Source: CABYIR01 sp038103905
GTDB taxonomy: Bacteria > Pseudomonadota > Alphaproteobacteria > Pelagibacterales > AG-422-B15
Reading direction: 5' to 3'
Assembly (NCBI GenBank): GCA_038103905.1
Contig: JAYNZW010000012.1
Span: forward strand, 1-36,129
DNA length: 36,129 nucleotides
The position numbers and the translations under genes are program-made. The notes below the pieces were generated by a model. That model did no database searches. It was not told where the DNA came from and was given only the letters and a program-made list of their open reading frames with translations. This document shows, piece by piece, positions 24,778-34,400 of this stretch (positions are counted from its first letter, which is position 1; each line of letters begins with the position of its first letter).

Positions 24778-26748
24778 ATGTCAACCCAACTACTTATCGA
24801 TGGATCACATAAAGACCAAGTGCAAGTTGCTCTTGTTGAAGATCAAAAAATTAGAGATTTTGAATTTGAGTCAAAATCAAAAAAACATCTTAAAGGCAAT
24901 ATATATTTAGGTAAAGTCACAAGAATTGAAGCCTCTTTACAGGCAGCTTTTATTGATATTGGATTTGAAAAAAATGGCTTTTTAGCATTTGGTGAAATTC
25001 ACCCTAATTACTTTCAAATTCCAGTAGCAGATAAAGAAGCCTTAATTGAAGCTGAAGCTCAAGTGGAAATTGATCATAACGATGATACCGGCGACGAGAA
25101 TTCTCATGATGAAGAAAATAGTGATACTAACGAGTTAGATGAAACAGAATCCAATGTTTCAAATGATCAAAATGACACAATTGAAACTCAAGAAAATGAG
25201 TCACAAACTGATCAAGAAAAAATAGATAATGAGAATGAAGAAACAGTCATTACAGAAAAAGAAAAAACTACTTATAAAAGAAAAAAAGGATCAAAACCTT
25301 CTCTAAGAAGAAAACTTTTTAGATCTTATAAAATCCAAGAGGTAATAAAAACAGGTCAACTGATACTTGTTCAAGCGGTCAAAGAAGAAAGAGGCAATAA
25401 AGGTGCCGCAGTTACCTCTTACATTTCGCTTGCAGGAAAATATTCGGTGTTAATGCCAAATTCTACAAAAACAAAAGGTATTTCTAGAAAAATATCAACA
25501 TCAGATGATCGAAATAAACTTAAAAAAATAATTGAGGATTTGAAAGTTCCTGATGAAATGGGACTAATAATTAGGACTGCAGGTCTAAATAAGACAAAAA
25601 ATGAAATAAAAAGAGATTATGCTTCCTTATATAAATTATGGAATACAATTATCGAAGAGACAAAAAAATCAATAGCGCCAGCACTCATTCATGAAGAAGG
25701 AAATTTATTAAGACGCGTAATAAGAGATATATATACAAAAGAAATGAAAGAAGTTCTTGTTGAAGGAACAGATGCATATAAAGAAACTAAGAAGCATATG
25801 TCTCAAATAATGCCTAGTTGTTCAAAGTTTGTGAAATCTTATAAAAATAAAATTCCTTTGTTTTCAAAATATAATGTTGATAAAGAAATTTCAAAAATGT
25901 TTGAGAGTGAGGTAAAGCTAAAATCAGGAGGATACTTAGTTATCAATCCAACAGAGGCTTTAGTTGCAATTGATGTAAACTCTGGAAGTGCAATTAAAGA
26001 GAGAAATATAGAAAAAACCGCTCTCAAAACTAATTTAGAAGCTGCGGAGGAAATAGGAAAACAAATTAAAATAAGAGATTTGTCTGGACTGATTGTAATT
26101 GACTTCATCGATATGTATGAAATGCGAAATAATCGAAATGTAGAAAAAAAATTAAAAGAGTCAGTAAGATCTGATAGAGCTCGAATTCAAGTGGGCAGGA
26201 TTAGTCAATTTGGTTTACTTGAAATGTCACGACAACGATTAAGACAAAGCTTCATTGAATGGAGATCAACTCTTTCAATTAACTCATCTGCCCTGAAAGT
26301 AATTTATATGATAAAAAGTCATCTAAATTCATTAGATAAAAAGATAGATAAAATTGAAGTGGAATTAAATGCGTCTGTCAAAGATTTTATAACTGAAAAT
26401 TTAATTAATGATATTGATTTATTTAAAAAAAATGGTTTAGAAGTACTTTTAAAAGAAAATAAACATTTTGAAAATGAAGAAATTAAAATTAATAAAAGTA
26501 ACGTAAAACCTAATAAGAAAAAAAAAGTAAGCAAAATGAAAGCTAAAGTTTCAGCTCCAAGAACAACAGATCAAAAGAAAAAGAAAAATAGTAAAATTAA
26601 AAAGAAAGTCTCCAAAAAAGTAAAAATATCAGAAGAAAATAAATCTGATAATCCTAGCGAGAAGACTGGTTTAAAAGATAGTGATACAGTTGAAATTGCG
26701 CCATTAAAAGAAATAGTAAATAAAAAAACGGGATGGTGGTCTAAGTAA
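24778..26748 (+). CDS. rne: ribonuclease E/G, without the zinc-link cysteines
   Basis: 656 residues. The start MSTQLLIDG and the S1 region YLGKVTRIEASLQAAFIDIG are typical. An acidic insert (about 85-160, rich in Asp, Glu and Asn) splits the S1 domain as in other alphaproteobacterial RNase E. Catalytic Asp residues are in ALVAIDVNSGSA (Asp399) and LIVIDFIDM (Asp442). After EMSRQRLRQSF the CPxCxG zinc-link that joins subunits in E. coli RNase E is missing, and the sequence goes straight to a helical segment. The C-terminus is short and Lys-rich (KKKKVSKMKAKVS), so the usual degradosome scaffold is minimal. The ATG follows TTTAAATA without a strong SD. Confidence 0.92.
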   Translation: MSTQLLIDGSHKDQVQVALVEDQKIRDFEFESKSKKHLKGNIYLGKVTRIEASLQAAFIDIGFEKNGFLAFGEIHPNYFQIPVADKEALIEAEAQVEIDHNDDTGDENSHDEENSDTNELDETESNVSNDQNDTIETQENESQTDQEKIDNENEETVITEKEKTTYKRKKGSKPSLRRKLFRSYKIQEVIKTGQLILVQAVKEERGNKGAAVTSYISLAGKYSVLMPNSTKTKGISRKISTSDDRNKLKKIIEDLKVPDEMGLIIRTAGLNKTKNEIKRDYASLYKLWNTIIEETKKSIAPALIHEEGNLLRRVIRDIYTKEMKEVLVEGTDAYKETKKHMSQIMPSCSKFVKSYKNKIPLFSKYNVDKEISKMFESEVKLKSGGYLVINPTEALVAIDVNSGSAIKERNIEKTALKTNLEAAEEIGKQIKIRDLSGLIVIDFIDMYEMRNNRNVEKKLKESVRSDRARIQVGRISQFGLLEMSRQRLRQSFIEWRSTLSINSSALKVIYMIKSHLNSLDKKIDKIEVELNASVKDFITENLINDIDLFKKNGLEVLLKENKHFENEEIKINKSNVKPNKKKKVSKMKAKVSAPRTTDQKKKKNSKIKKKVSKKVKISEENKSDNPSEKTGLKDSDTVEIAPLKEIVNKKTGWWSK

Positions 26749-26758
26749 ATTACAAGTA

Positions 26759-28081
26759 ATGATTAAAAAAATTCTATATTGTATAATTATCTTATTTTTT
26801 TTTAGCCAAAAATCTTTTTCATTAGAGCTTATACGGGACGCTGAGTTAGAATCATTCACTGAAGATATTCTATCTATATTAACATCTGGAACTGATATTG
26901 ATCCTGAGGAAATTAATATACATTTTATTAATAATAGAGATATCAATGCATTTGTTATTAACAGCAAAGATATGTTTATCAATACTGGCCTGATTACTGC
27001 GGCAGATAGCTATCTAGAGTTCACAGCAGTTGTTGCTCATGAATTATCTCACATGACAGGCTTTCATGTTTCTCGAACTAAATCTGAAATAGCTAGACTT
27101 TCTAAAAGTGCGCTACCTGTCTATATGCTAGGTATATTTGGTGCACTGACTGGTTCAGCAGATACTGCGATAGCATCAATGATGGTTGGAACGGCAAGTG
27201 TTGAAGGGGGATATTTATCCTATAGCAGAAATCAAGAGTCATCTGCTGATCAAGGGGCAATAAGATTGATGTGTCAAAGTTCAATTGATGCCAGAGGACT
27301 TTTAAGTTTTTTTGAAAAATTACAGAAAGCTGAAAGTTCTCTAATTAATTTTAGTCCTTACAACCAAACTCATCCCATGACTAAAGAAAGATACGAATTT
27401 GCAAAAAATTCACTTGCTAAATATGGTGGATGCAATTTTAAAAAAAATAAAGAACTTGAAAAAAAATTTAGCTTATTGAGAGCGAAATTAATTGGCTACA
27501 CATATACCCCAAGGGAAGTTAAAGCTATTTATAGTGATGCAAGCAATGATGGTCGTTACGCTCTTTCCGTTTCATCTTATTATAATGAGTTTTCTGAGAA
27601 ACCACTTTATTTATTAAATCAATTGATAATTGAAGATGAGACCAATCCATTTTTTCACGAATTGTTGGCAGAGGTTTTGTTTTCAAGAAAAGATTTTAAC
27701 GCAGCTATTAAAGAACAAAAGAAAGCTATAAAATATTATGATGGAGAAAGTGATTTATTGTACATGTTAATGGGTAATTATCTTAAATATGACAGTGATA
27801 TGCAAAGGGAGGCAATTAAATATATTAAAAATTCACTTAGAGTAAATAATTCCAACACTTATTCATGGTTTTTGCTTGCTGATTTGTACTCTAAAGATAA
27901 CTTACCACTAGCTCATTATGCCACTGCGGAAAGGTATTTTTTACTAGGAGATTATCCAATGTCTTACAAATTTACTGTAAAAAGCTTAAAAGAGATTGAA
28001 AAAAATTCCCCTGAATGGTATCGAGCTAATGATTTATTGAATATAATGACTAGAAAAAAAGAAGAAGAAAAAGAAGAATAG
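26759..28081 (+). CDS. exported M48 family zinc metalloprotease with TPR tail (BepA-like)
   Basis: 440 residues. A signal peptide (MIKKILYCIIILFFFSQKSFS) is followed by VVAHELSHMTGFH (HExxH zinc site, about residues 94-98) and a downstream Glu in QESSADQGA (about 157-164), the M48 third ligand. The C-terminal half holds degenerate TPR-like repeats (LYLLNQLIIEDETNPFFHELLAEVLF and later). BepA-type proteins check or degrade misassembled outer-membrane proteins. It is ten bases after rne and 13 before aroQ, one transcript. Confidence 0.88.
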   Translation: MIKKILYCIIILFFFSQKSFSLELIRDAELESFTEDILSILTSGTDIDPEEINIHFINNRDINAFVINSKDMFINTGLITAADSYLEFTAVVAHELSHMTGFHVSRTKSEIARLSKSALPVYMLGIFGALTGSADTAIASMMVGTASVEGGYLSYSRNQESSADQGAIRLMCQSSIDARGLLSFFEKLQKAESSLINFSPYNQTHPMTKERYEFAKNSLAKYGGCNFKKNKELEKKFSLLRAKLIGYTYTPREVKAIYSDASNDGRYALSVSSYYNEFSEKPLYLLNQLIIEDETNPFFHELLAEVLFSRKDFNAAIKEQKKAIKYYDGESDLLYMLMGNYLKYDSDMQREAIKYIKNSLRVNNSNTYSWFLLADLYSKDNLPLAHYATAERYFLLGDYPMSYKFTVKSLKEIEKNSPEWYRANDLLNIMTRKKEEEKEE

Positions 28082-28094
28082 TGGTAATTAGAAA

Positions 28095-28532
28095 ATGAGT
28101 AAAAAAATTATAATAATAAATGGACCGAATCTAAATTTACTTGGAACAAGAGAACCGGAAATTTATGGCAGTGATAGCTTAGATGACTTAAAAACTATTG
28201 TTGCGTCTCATGTTGAAAAAAAATACCCTGACTTAGTTGTAGATTTTTACCAGTCGAATACTGAAGGAGAAATTGTAGATAAGATTCAAGAGTCATCATC
28301 TTTAAATGGAATAATAATAAATGCTGGAGGCCTTTCTCATTCTTCTATTTCAATACTAGATGCACTACTTTCTTCAAAGATACCAAAAATTGAAGTTCAT
28401 ATCTCTAATCTATTCTCCAGAGAAGAATTTAGACAAAATTCCTACATTAGCAAAGGAGTAGACGGTTTTGTTTGTGGCTTTGGCATTAATGGCTATTTAC
28501 TTGCTGTTGATGGTATCACTAAATTAATATAG
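28095..28532 (+). CDS. aroQ: type II 3-dehydroquinate dehydratase
   Basis: 145 residues. INGPNLNLLGTREPEIYG (with the catalytic Tyr), INAGGLSHSSISILDALL and EVHISNLFSREEFRQNSYIS (His and Arg) are the class II signatures. It removes water from 3-dehydroquinate in the shikimate pathway and forms a dodecamer. The second motif reads INAG rather than the usual INPG. It lies between the M48 gene and accB; aroQ-accB-accC is a standard alphaproteobacterial order. Confidence 0.96.
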   Translation: MSKKIIIINGPNLNLLGTREPEIYGSDSLDDLKTIVASHVEKKYPDLVVDFYQSNTEGEIVDKIQESSSLNGIIINAGGLSHSSISILDALLSSKIPKIEVHISNLFSREEFRQNSYISKGVDGFVCGFGINGYLLAVDGITKLI

Positions 28533-28544
28533 AACAGTGTTTAT

Positions 28545-28994
28545 ATGACTTCAAAAAACAAGAAAACAATCGATAAAAAGCCAATAGAAGATCTTTCTAA
28601 ATTATTAGATGAACTAAGCCTGACTGAGATATCTTATCGAGAGGGTGACTTTGCGGTGAGTGTATCTCGTGCCTCAAAAAACGTTTCATCTAGCTCAATA
28701 ACTTCTTTAAATCCAGTATCAAAAGATCAAGAAAATAATGAAGGAGATTACTCATCGGATCCTAGGGCAATTAAATCTCCAATGGTAGGAACTATTTACT
28801 TACAACCTGAACCAGGTGCTAATACTTTCGTACAAGAAGGTGATCAAGTAAAAAGTGGTCAGACACTCTTAATCATAGAGGCCATGAAAACAATGAATCC
28901 GATTGAGTCAACTTTACAGGGAAAAATAATTAAAATTTTAGTTGAAAATGAACAAGCTGTTGAGTTTGGTCAGCCACTAATGCTCATAGAATAA
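28545..28994 (+). CDS. accB: biotin carboxyl carrier protein of acetyl-CoA carboxylase
   Basis: 149 residues. An N-terminal helical part is followed by a Ser-rich linker (about 40-65). The biotinyl domain ends with IEAMKTMNPIES, where Lys about 114 is biotinylated. SPMVGTIYLQPEPG starts the domain. It carries CO2 between AccC and the carboxyltransferase for fatty acid synthesis. Its stop directly abuts the accC ATG (TAAATG). Confidence 0.96.
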   Translation: MTSKNKKTIDKKPIEDLSKLLDELSLTEISYREGDFAVSVSRASKNVSSSSITSLNPVSKDQENNEGDYSSDPRAIKSPMVGTIYLQPEPGANTFVQEGDQVKSGQTLLIIEAMKTMNPIESTLQGKIIKILVENEQAVEFGQPLMLIE

Positions 28995-30335
28995 ATGTTT
29001 GACAAAGTATTAATTGCCAATCGTGGTGAGATTGCAGTTAGAATTAATAGAGCATGTCAAGAGCTTGGAATTTCTACTGTTGCAATCCATAGTGAAGCAG
29101 ATAGAGAGTCGATGCATGTGAGGATTGCTGACGAAAGTGTATGCATAGGTCCAAATCCTGTGAATAAAAGTTATTTAAACATTCATTCTATAATCTCTGC
29201 CTGTGAAATAACTGGTGCCCAAGCAGTTCATCCTGGATATGGTTTTTTATCTGAAAATGCTGGATTTGCAAAAACACTTGCAGATCATAATTTGAATTTC
29301 ATTGGACCAAATTATAAGCATATTGAAATGATGGGCGACAAAATACAAGCCAAAAAAATAATGACAGAATACGGTGTTCCAACTGTTCCTGGCTCAGAAG
29401 ATATTATTAAAGATGAAGATCATGCAATTAGTATATCAAAAGATATTGGTTTTCCTGTTCTTTTAAAAGCAAGCGCTGGTGGTGGTGGAAGAGGAATGAA
29501 AGTTGTAAATAATGAAGAAGAACTAAGAGAATCGTTACCAATAATTAAACAAGAAGCCCTCTCATTCTTTGGAAGTGATGCAATATATGTTGAAAAATTT
29601 ATTGATTCTCCTAGGCATATTGAAGTTCAAGTGATCTGCGATAGTCATGGAAATTACTTACATTTACATGAGAGAGATTGTTCAATCCAAAGGAGAAATC
29701 AAAAAGTAATTGAGGAAGCACTAGCCCCAGCAATTGATGAGAAGCATAAGGAAAAACTTTTTGATATTTGCGTGAAAGCAATGAAAAAAATGAATTATAT
29801 TGGATTAGGAACCCTTGAATTTCTTTACGAAAAAGGAAACTTTTACTTTATGGAAATGAATACAAGACTTCAGGTTGAGCATCCAATAACTGAAATGTTA
29901 ACTAGAATTGATTTAGTAAGAGAGCAAATTTGTGTTGCAGCTGGAGAAAAAATTATCTTTTCTCAAGAAAATGTAAAGCCGTTAGGGCATTCAATTGAAT
30001 GCAGAATTAATGCAGAAAATCCAAAAGATTTCAAACCTTCGGCGGGGTCAATTAAAATGTATCACCCGCCTGCAGGAAATGGAATTAGATTAGATACATT
30101 TATTTATTCAGGATACAAAGTTCCACATTATTATGACAACTTACTTGCAAAGCTAATTGTGACAGGTAGAACAAGAAATCATGCAATTAAAAGAGCTTTG
30201 AGAGCTCTTAATGAAATGATTATTGACGGCATAGAAACAAATATTAAACTCCATCAAAAAATACTGTCGTCTGAAGATTTCAAAAAAGGTGCTGTATCGA
30301 TAAAGTGGTTAGAAGAGAATATATCTTCTTTGTAA
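28995..30335 (+). CDS. accC: biotin carboxylase subunit of acetyl-CoA carboxylase
   Basis: 446 residues, normal length. It begins MFDKVLIANRGEIAVRI. The ATP-grasp glycine loop KASAGGGGRGMKVV (about 158-171), the HERDCSIQRRNQKVIEE stretch and the catalytic EMNTRLQVEHPITE are present. It carboxylates the biotin of AccB with bicarbonate and ATP. It abuts accB with no gap. Next to it on the convergent strand is DUF2155; the aat gene often found here is absent. Confidence 0.96.
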   Translation: MFDKVLIANRGEIAVRINRACQELGISTVAIHSEADRESMHVRIADESVCIGPNPVNKSYLNIHSIISACEITGAQAVHPGYGFLSENAGFAKTLADHNLNFIGPNYKHIEMMGDKIQAKKIMTEYGVPTVPGSEDIIKDEDHAISISKDIGFPVLLKASAGGGGRGMKVVNNEEELRESLPIIKQEALSFFGSDAIYVEKFIDSPRHIEVQVICDSHGNYLHLHERDCSIQRRNQKVIEEALAPAIDEKHKEKLFDICVKAMKKMNYIGLGTLEFLYEKGNFYFMEMNTRLQVEHPITEMLTRIDLVREQICVAAGEKIIFSQENVKPLGHSIECRINAENPKDFKPSAGSIKMYHPPAGNGIRLDTFIYSGYKVPHYYDNLLAKLIVTGRTRNHAIKRALRALNEMIIDGIETNIKLHQKILSSEDFKKGAVSIKWLEENISSL

Positions 30336-30339
30336 CATG

Positions 30340-30834
30340 CTATAAGCAGTCGTTTATCCAAATATCATAAAGTGGATGCTCCAATGATGAGATCGATGGT
30401 AGTGATTTTAACATCCAACCAGCAAACAATTTCTTATTATTTTTTCTATCATAAATATTTATATATGCTGAAACTTCCGGCCTTTCATTTGGTTCGTTAA
30501 TTTTACAAAAAATTGGATATATCTTTAAATCGTCATGTAAAAAATGTTCCCTAAGCTCTAATTTTGCCTGGGAAACATCTGCAGTTATTTTATTTAGAAT
30601 ACTAATGACAACAATTTTTCTTTCTTCCGACTCTTGAATCATGTCAGTTTCATTTTTTTTGTCGATAATAAAATCTGTTTCACCATCAATCACTTCTTCA
30701 TAAGAAGGCAGTATTTCATCTAATTTTAATAATGGACTGACTTGAACCTCTTCTGAAAATGCTGAAAGGATCAATAGAAGTGAGATTGCTAGAGAAAAAA
30801 AATAAAATTTAATTACCAGGTTTCCATTTATCAT
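30340..30834 (-). CDS. DUF2155 exported protein
   Basis: 164 residues. A signal peptide (about 8-27, cut near AFSEE) is followed by a Glu/Asp-rich linker. The DUF2155 domain begins at VVISILNKITADVSQAKLEL and ends with LFAGWMLKSLPSISSLEHPLYDIWINDC. Function is unknown. In Alphaproteobacteria it is regularly next to the NDUFA12 gene, as here. Its start overlaps the NDUFA12 end by 26 bases, so translation is likely coupled. Confidence 0.9.
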   Translation of the reverse strand: MINGNLVIKFYFFSLAISLLLILSAFSEEVQVSPLLKLDEILPSYEEVIDGETDFIIDKKNETDMIQESEERKIVVISILNKITADVSQAKLELREHFLHDDLKIYPIFCKINEPNERPEVSAYINIYDRKNNKKLFAGWMLKSLPSISSLEHPLYDIWINDCL

Positions 30835-31180
30835 AGTCTAAATCTCGAGCAGACTTCTTTCTGTTAAAACTTGATGATTTAGGTGAATACGCATTAATTG
30901 TTCCTGTTTGATTGGATGTGTGCCTAAGTTGCCATTTAAAACGAGTAGATTCTTCAGAAGGGATATCATCTGAGGTAAATCTTAACCAATTATTCCACTC
31001 AGGAGTTACCTTCGAAGCCTCTACTTCACCACTATACACAACCCATCTGCGGTTTTGGTTTTTATTAGTATAATACTGGTTATTGAATTCATCTTTTGCA
31101 ACAAGTTTGCCACTAAAATATGTCCATAACCTGACACCTACGGTTTGGCTATTCCACCATGTAAATATTTCTTTTAGCAT
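30809..31180 (-). CDS. NDUFA12 family subunit of NADH:quinone oxidoreductase (complex I)
   Basis: 123 residues with no signal peptide. LKEIFTWWNSQTVGVRLWTYFSGKLVAKDEFNNQYY, RRWVVYSGEVEASKVTPEWNNWLRF and the late KPGN are typical of the B17.2/NDUFA12 family, which sits on the matrix/cytoplasmic arm of complex I in mitochondria and Alphaproteobacteria. AGGAT stands just before the ATG. The other complex I genes are not in the window. Confidence 0.92.
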   Translation of the reverse strand: MLKEIFTWWNSQTVGVRLWTYFSGKLVAKDEFNNQYYTNKNQNRRWVVYSGEVEASKVTPEWNNWLRFTSDDIPSEESTRFKWQLRHTSNQTGTINAYSPKSSSFNRKKSARDLDYDKWKPGN

Positions 31181-31259
31181 TAGATCCTGTATTTAATTTG
31201 AATGCACAGTTTTTTCAACAACTTTACCGTCATAGTTTTATTGTAAATATCTGAATTTA

Positions 31260-31289
31260 TTGACTTTATCAAAATTAATAACATATTAA
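31260..31289 (+). promoter_or_regulatory. possible nrdJ promoter
   Basis: TTGACT (31260-31265) and TATTAA (31284-31289) with an 18-base spacer. A second TTGACT at 31332-31337 has only weak -10 candidates. Either would place the structured island of 31391-31440 in the transcript. Confidence 0.3.
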
Positions 31290-31387
31290 GGCACTCCATC
31301 TTGTGTCTCAATATATTTTTTATACTACATATTGACTTCATAATTCAAATACTAAATTATAAGACATCTAGAAAGAATTTAATAAAT

Positions 31388-31445
31388 TTCTGGCGCTACC
31401 GGTCGAAGGTCATCTACTTGCGAGTTAAAATCCTGTGATCAGTTT
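31388..31445 (+). promoter_or_regulatory. possible structured RNA in the nrdJ 5' leader
   Basis: A stretch much richer in G+C than the AT-rich flanks. GGTCAT (31408-31413) can pair with GTGATC (31435-31440) with two G-U pairs, and inside the loop ACTTGCGAGT (31416-31425) makes a small hairpin. ACCGGT (31399-31404) is a palindrome. A comparative-genomics RNA candidate upstream of class II ribonucleotide reductase genes (nrdJ motif) exists in my memory; whether this is one needs a covariance search. It does not show the B12-box of cobalamin riboswitches. Confidence 0.35.
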
Positions 31446-31481
31446 GATGTTGTTTTGAAAATATATACAGAAAGAAGATAA

Positions 31482-34400
31482 ATGAAAATACAAAGACATT
31501 TTACTGAAGATAATCAATCTCCCTACAATGGAATAAATTTTAAAAAAGTAACTAGTGAAATAAAAAACCCTGATGGGTCATTAGTGTTTAAATTAGATAA
31601 TCTAGAAGTTCCAGAATCTTGGAGTCAGGTGGCAAGTGATATAATAGCACAAAAATATTTTAGAAAAGCTGGGGTGCCAAGTAAGTTAAAAAGAAAAAAT
31701 GAAAAACACGTACCCTCTTGGCTTTCGCCTCGTGAGGCAGACGAAGAGGCAGAAGATTTAACTTATTCATCTGAAAAAACATCTCAGCAAGTCTTTGATC
31801 GCCTTGCGGGTGCTTGGACCTACTGGGGATGGAAAGGAAACTATTTTTCAAGCGAAGAAGATGCAAAAGCTTTCTTTGATGAAGTAAGGTTTATGCTTGC
31901 TACTCAAATGATTGCACCAAATAGTCCTCAATGGTTTAATACAGGATTAAACTGGGCCTATGGGATTGATGGTCCATCTCAAGGACACTTCTATGTAGAT
32001 AATGAAACCGGAAAACTAACTCGATCAAATAGCTCATATGAAAGACCTCAACCTCATGCTTGCTTTATTCAAAGTATTGACGATGACTTAGTTAATGATG
32101 GCGGTATCATGGATCTTTGGGTTCGTGAAGCAAGACTATTTAAATACGGCTCTGGAACAGGAACAAACTTCTCAAATCTAAGAGGTTCCAGTGAAGGCTT
32201 GTCAGGTGGTGGTAAATCATCTGGGCTAATGAGCTTCTTAAAAATTGGGGATCGTGCCGCTGGTGCAATTAAATCAGGTGGAACTACAAGAAGAGCGGCC
32301 AAAATGGTTGTAGTCGATATAGATCATCCAGATATTGAAGAGTTTATTAAATGGAAAGTTACTGAAGAACAGAAGGTTGCTGCATTAGTAACTGGTTCAA
32401 AAATATGTTCCTCACATCTTAAAAAAATTATGTCTGCATGTCATAATTGTGAGGCTGACGGTGAAAGTTGTTTTGATCCAAAAATGAATCCAGCTTTAAA
32501 AAGAGAAATTTTAGCAGCTAAAAATAATCAAGTACCTGATAACTATATACAAAGAATTATCCACTTTGCAAAACAAGGTTACAAAAACATTGAATTTGAA
32601 ACATACAATACTGATTGGGACTCTGAGGCTTACGTTACTGTTTCTGGGCAAAACTCAAATAATTCTATAAGGGTAACAGACGATTTCATTCATGCTGTTC
32701 AAGAAGATAAGGACTGGAGTCTAATAAATAGGACAGATGGATCAGTTAATAAAACAATTAAAGCAAGAGATCTTTGGGATCAGGTAGGTTATTCTGCTTG
32801 GGCTTGTGCTGATCCAGGTATTCAATTTCATACAACAATAAATGATTGGCATACATGTCCTGAAAGTGGAGAAATTAAAGCTTCAAACCCATGTTCAGAA
32901 TATATGTTCCTTGATAATACAGCCTGTAATCTTGCATCTTTGAACTTAATGACCTTCATGGATGAAAATAAATCACTTGATACAAATGCATTTAAGCACG
33001 CTGTTAGGTTATGGACTTTAATTTTAGAAATATCAGTTATGATGGCTCAATTTCCATCAAAAGAAATCGCAAAGCTGTCATATGAATATAGAACGCTTGG
33101 ACTAGGCTATGCCAATTTAGGTGGTTTCTTAATGTCTAAAGGCGTTCCTTACGACAGTGATGAAGGCCGATCCATATGTGGCGCAATAACCGCCCTAATG
33201 ACGGGAATGTCTTATGCAACTTCTGCTGAGATAGCATCTGAACTTGGCCCTTTTCCTGGATATCAACAAAACTCAAAAAATATGCTGAGAGTGATTAGAA
33301 ATCATCGCCGTGCAGCATATGGTCATGAAGATGGCTATGAAGACTTGAATATTAACCCCGTCCCTCTTGTGATTGAAAATATAAGGGATACTAATCTCGG
33401 AATTGAAGCACAAAAAGCATGGGATTTAGCTTACCAAGAGGGCCAAAAACACGGGTATAGAAATGCGCAAACAACAGTAATTGCTCCGACCGGCACAATT
33501 GGTTTAGTTATGGATTGTGACACAACTGGAATTGAACCTGATTTTGCCATGGTTAAGTTTAAAAAACTTGCTGGAGGAGGATATTTCAAAATAATTAACC
33601 AAACAGTCCCAAAAGCATTAAGTGAATTGCAATACACTAATGATGAAGTAAAAGACATCATTAATTATGCAGTTGGACACGGTACATTAAAAGATGCACC
33701 AGGTATCAATCATGAATCTCTAAAAGAAAAAGGTTTCACCGATGAAATTTTAGACATACTCGAAACAAATTTAGAAAGTGCGTTTGATATTAAATTTGCA
33801 TTCAACGAATTTACTATTGGTAGAGAGTTTTGCCTCAATACTCTCGGTGTATCTGAAGAGCAGTTAAGTGACTTCAGTTTCAATATGCTTGATTTCCTTG
33901 GTTTTAGTTCAGTTGAAATTGAAGAAGCAAATACTTATTGCTGTGGAACTATGACTCTTGAGCAATCGCCTCACTTAAAAGAAGAGCACTTAAGTGTTTT
34001 TGACTGTGCAAACCCTTGTGGACGCATTGGAAAAAGGGCTCTTTCAGTTGAAAGTCATATAAGAATGATGGCCGCTGCGCAGCCATTTATTTCTGGCGCA
34101 ATCTCAAAAACAATTAATATGCCAAACAATGCTAATGTCGAAGAATGCAATGAAGCATATTTACTATCATGGAAACTTGGAACCAAAGCAAATGCTCTCT
34201 ATAGAGATGGTTCTAAACTCAGTCAACCACTTGCTTCGAAACTTGTAGAGGATGATGATGTAACCGATTCTGAAATTATCTCGGATCCTGTGAATCCTGT
34301 TGAAAAAACAATTAATGTTGCACAAGAAGCAGCAAACTCAATTGTTTATGGTTCAAGAAATAAAGTTCCTGATAGAAGAAAAGGCTATATACAAAAGGCA

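Larger units (their letters stand above)
31181..31481. other. 301-base intergenic region between the NDUFA12 gene and nrdJ
   Basis: No convincing reading frame. It holds divergent control elements: a possible nrdJ promoter at 31260-31289 (described separately), another TTGACT at 31332-31337 with AT-rich sequence behind it, and a G+C-richer island at 31391-31440 that may be structured RNA. A purine-rich AGAAAGAAG (31470-31478) serves as the nrdJ ribosome site. No direct repeats longer than a few bases were noticed. Confidence 0.6.

Noticed and set aside
24704..24910. Short frame overlapping the rne start
   Set aside because: It runs out of frame into rne and has no protein-like pattern.
30335..30340. 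Bidirectional terminator between accC and DUF2155
   Set aside because: Only four bases separate the stops, and no stable hairpin with a T tract is seen.
31391..31440. tRNA remnant (the reverse strand ends in a CGCCA-like sequence)
   Set aside because: No D arm, anticodon arm or regular T arm can be folded; the likeness is limited to the last few bases.
31181..31481. Cobalamin riboswitch ahead of nrdJ
   Set aside because: I could not find the B12-box or the multi-helix core expected for that class; only a short unclassified structured island is visible.
32069..32302. Minus-strand frame inside nrdJ
   Set aside because: It is a shadow of the strongly coding nrdJ frame, Pro/Ser-rich, with no family match.
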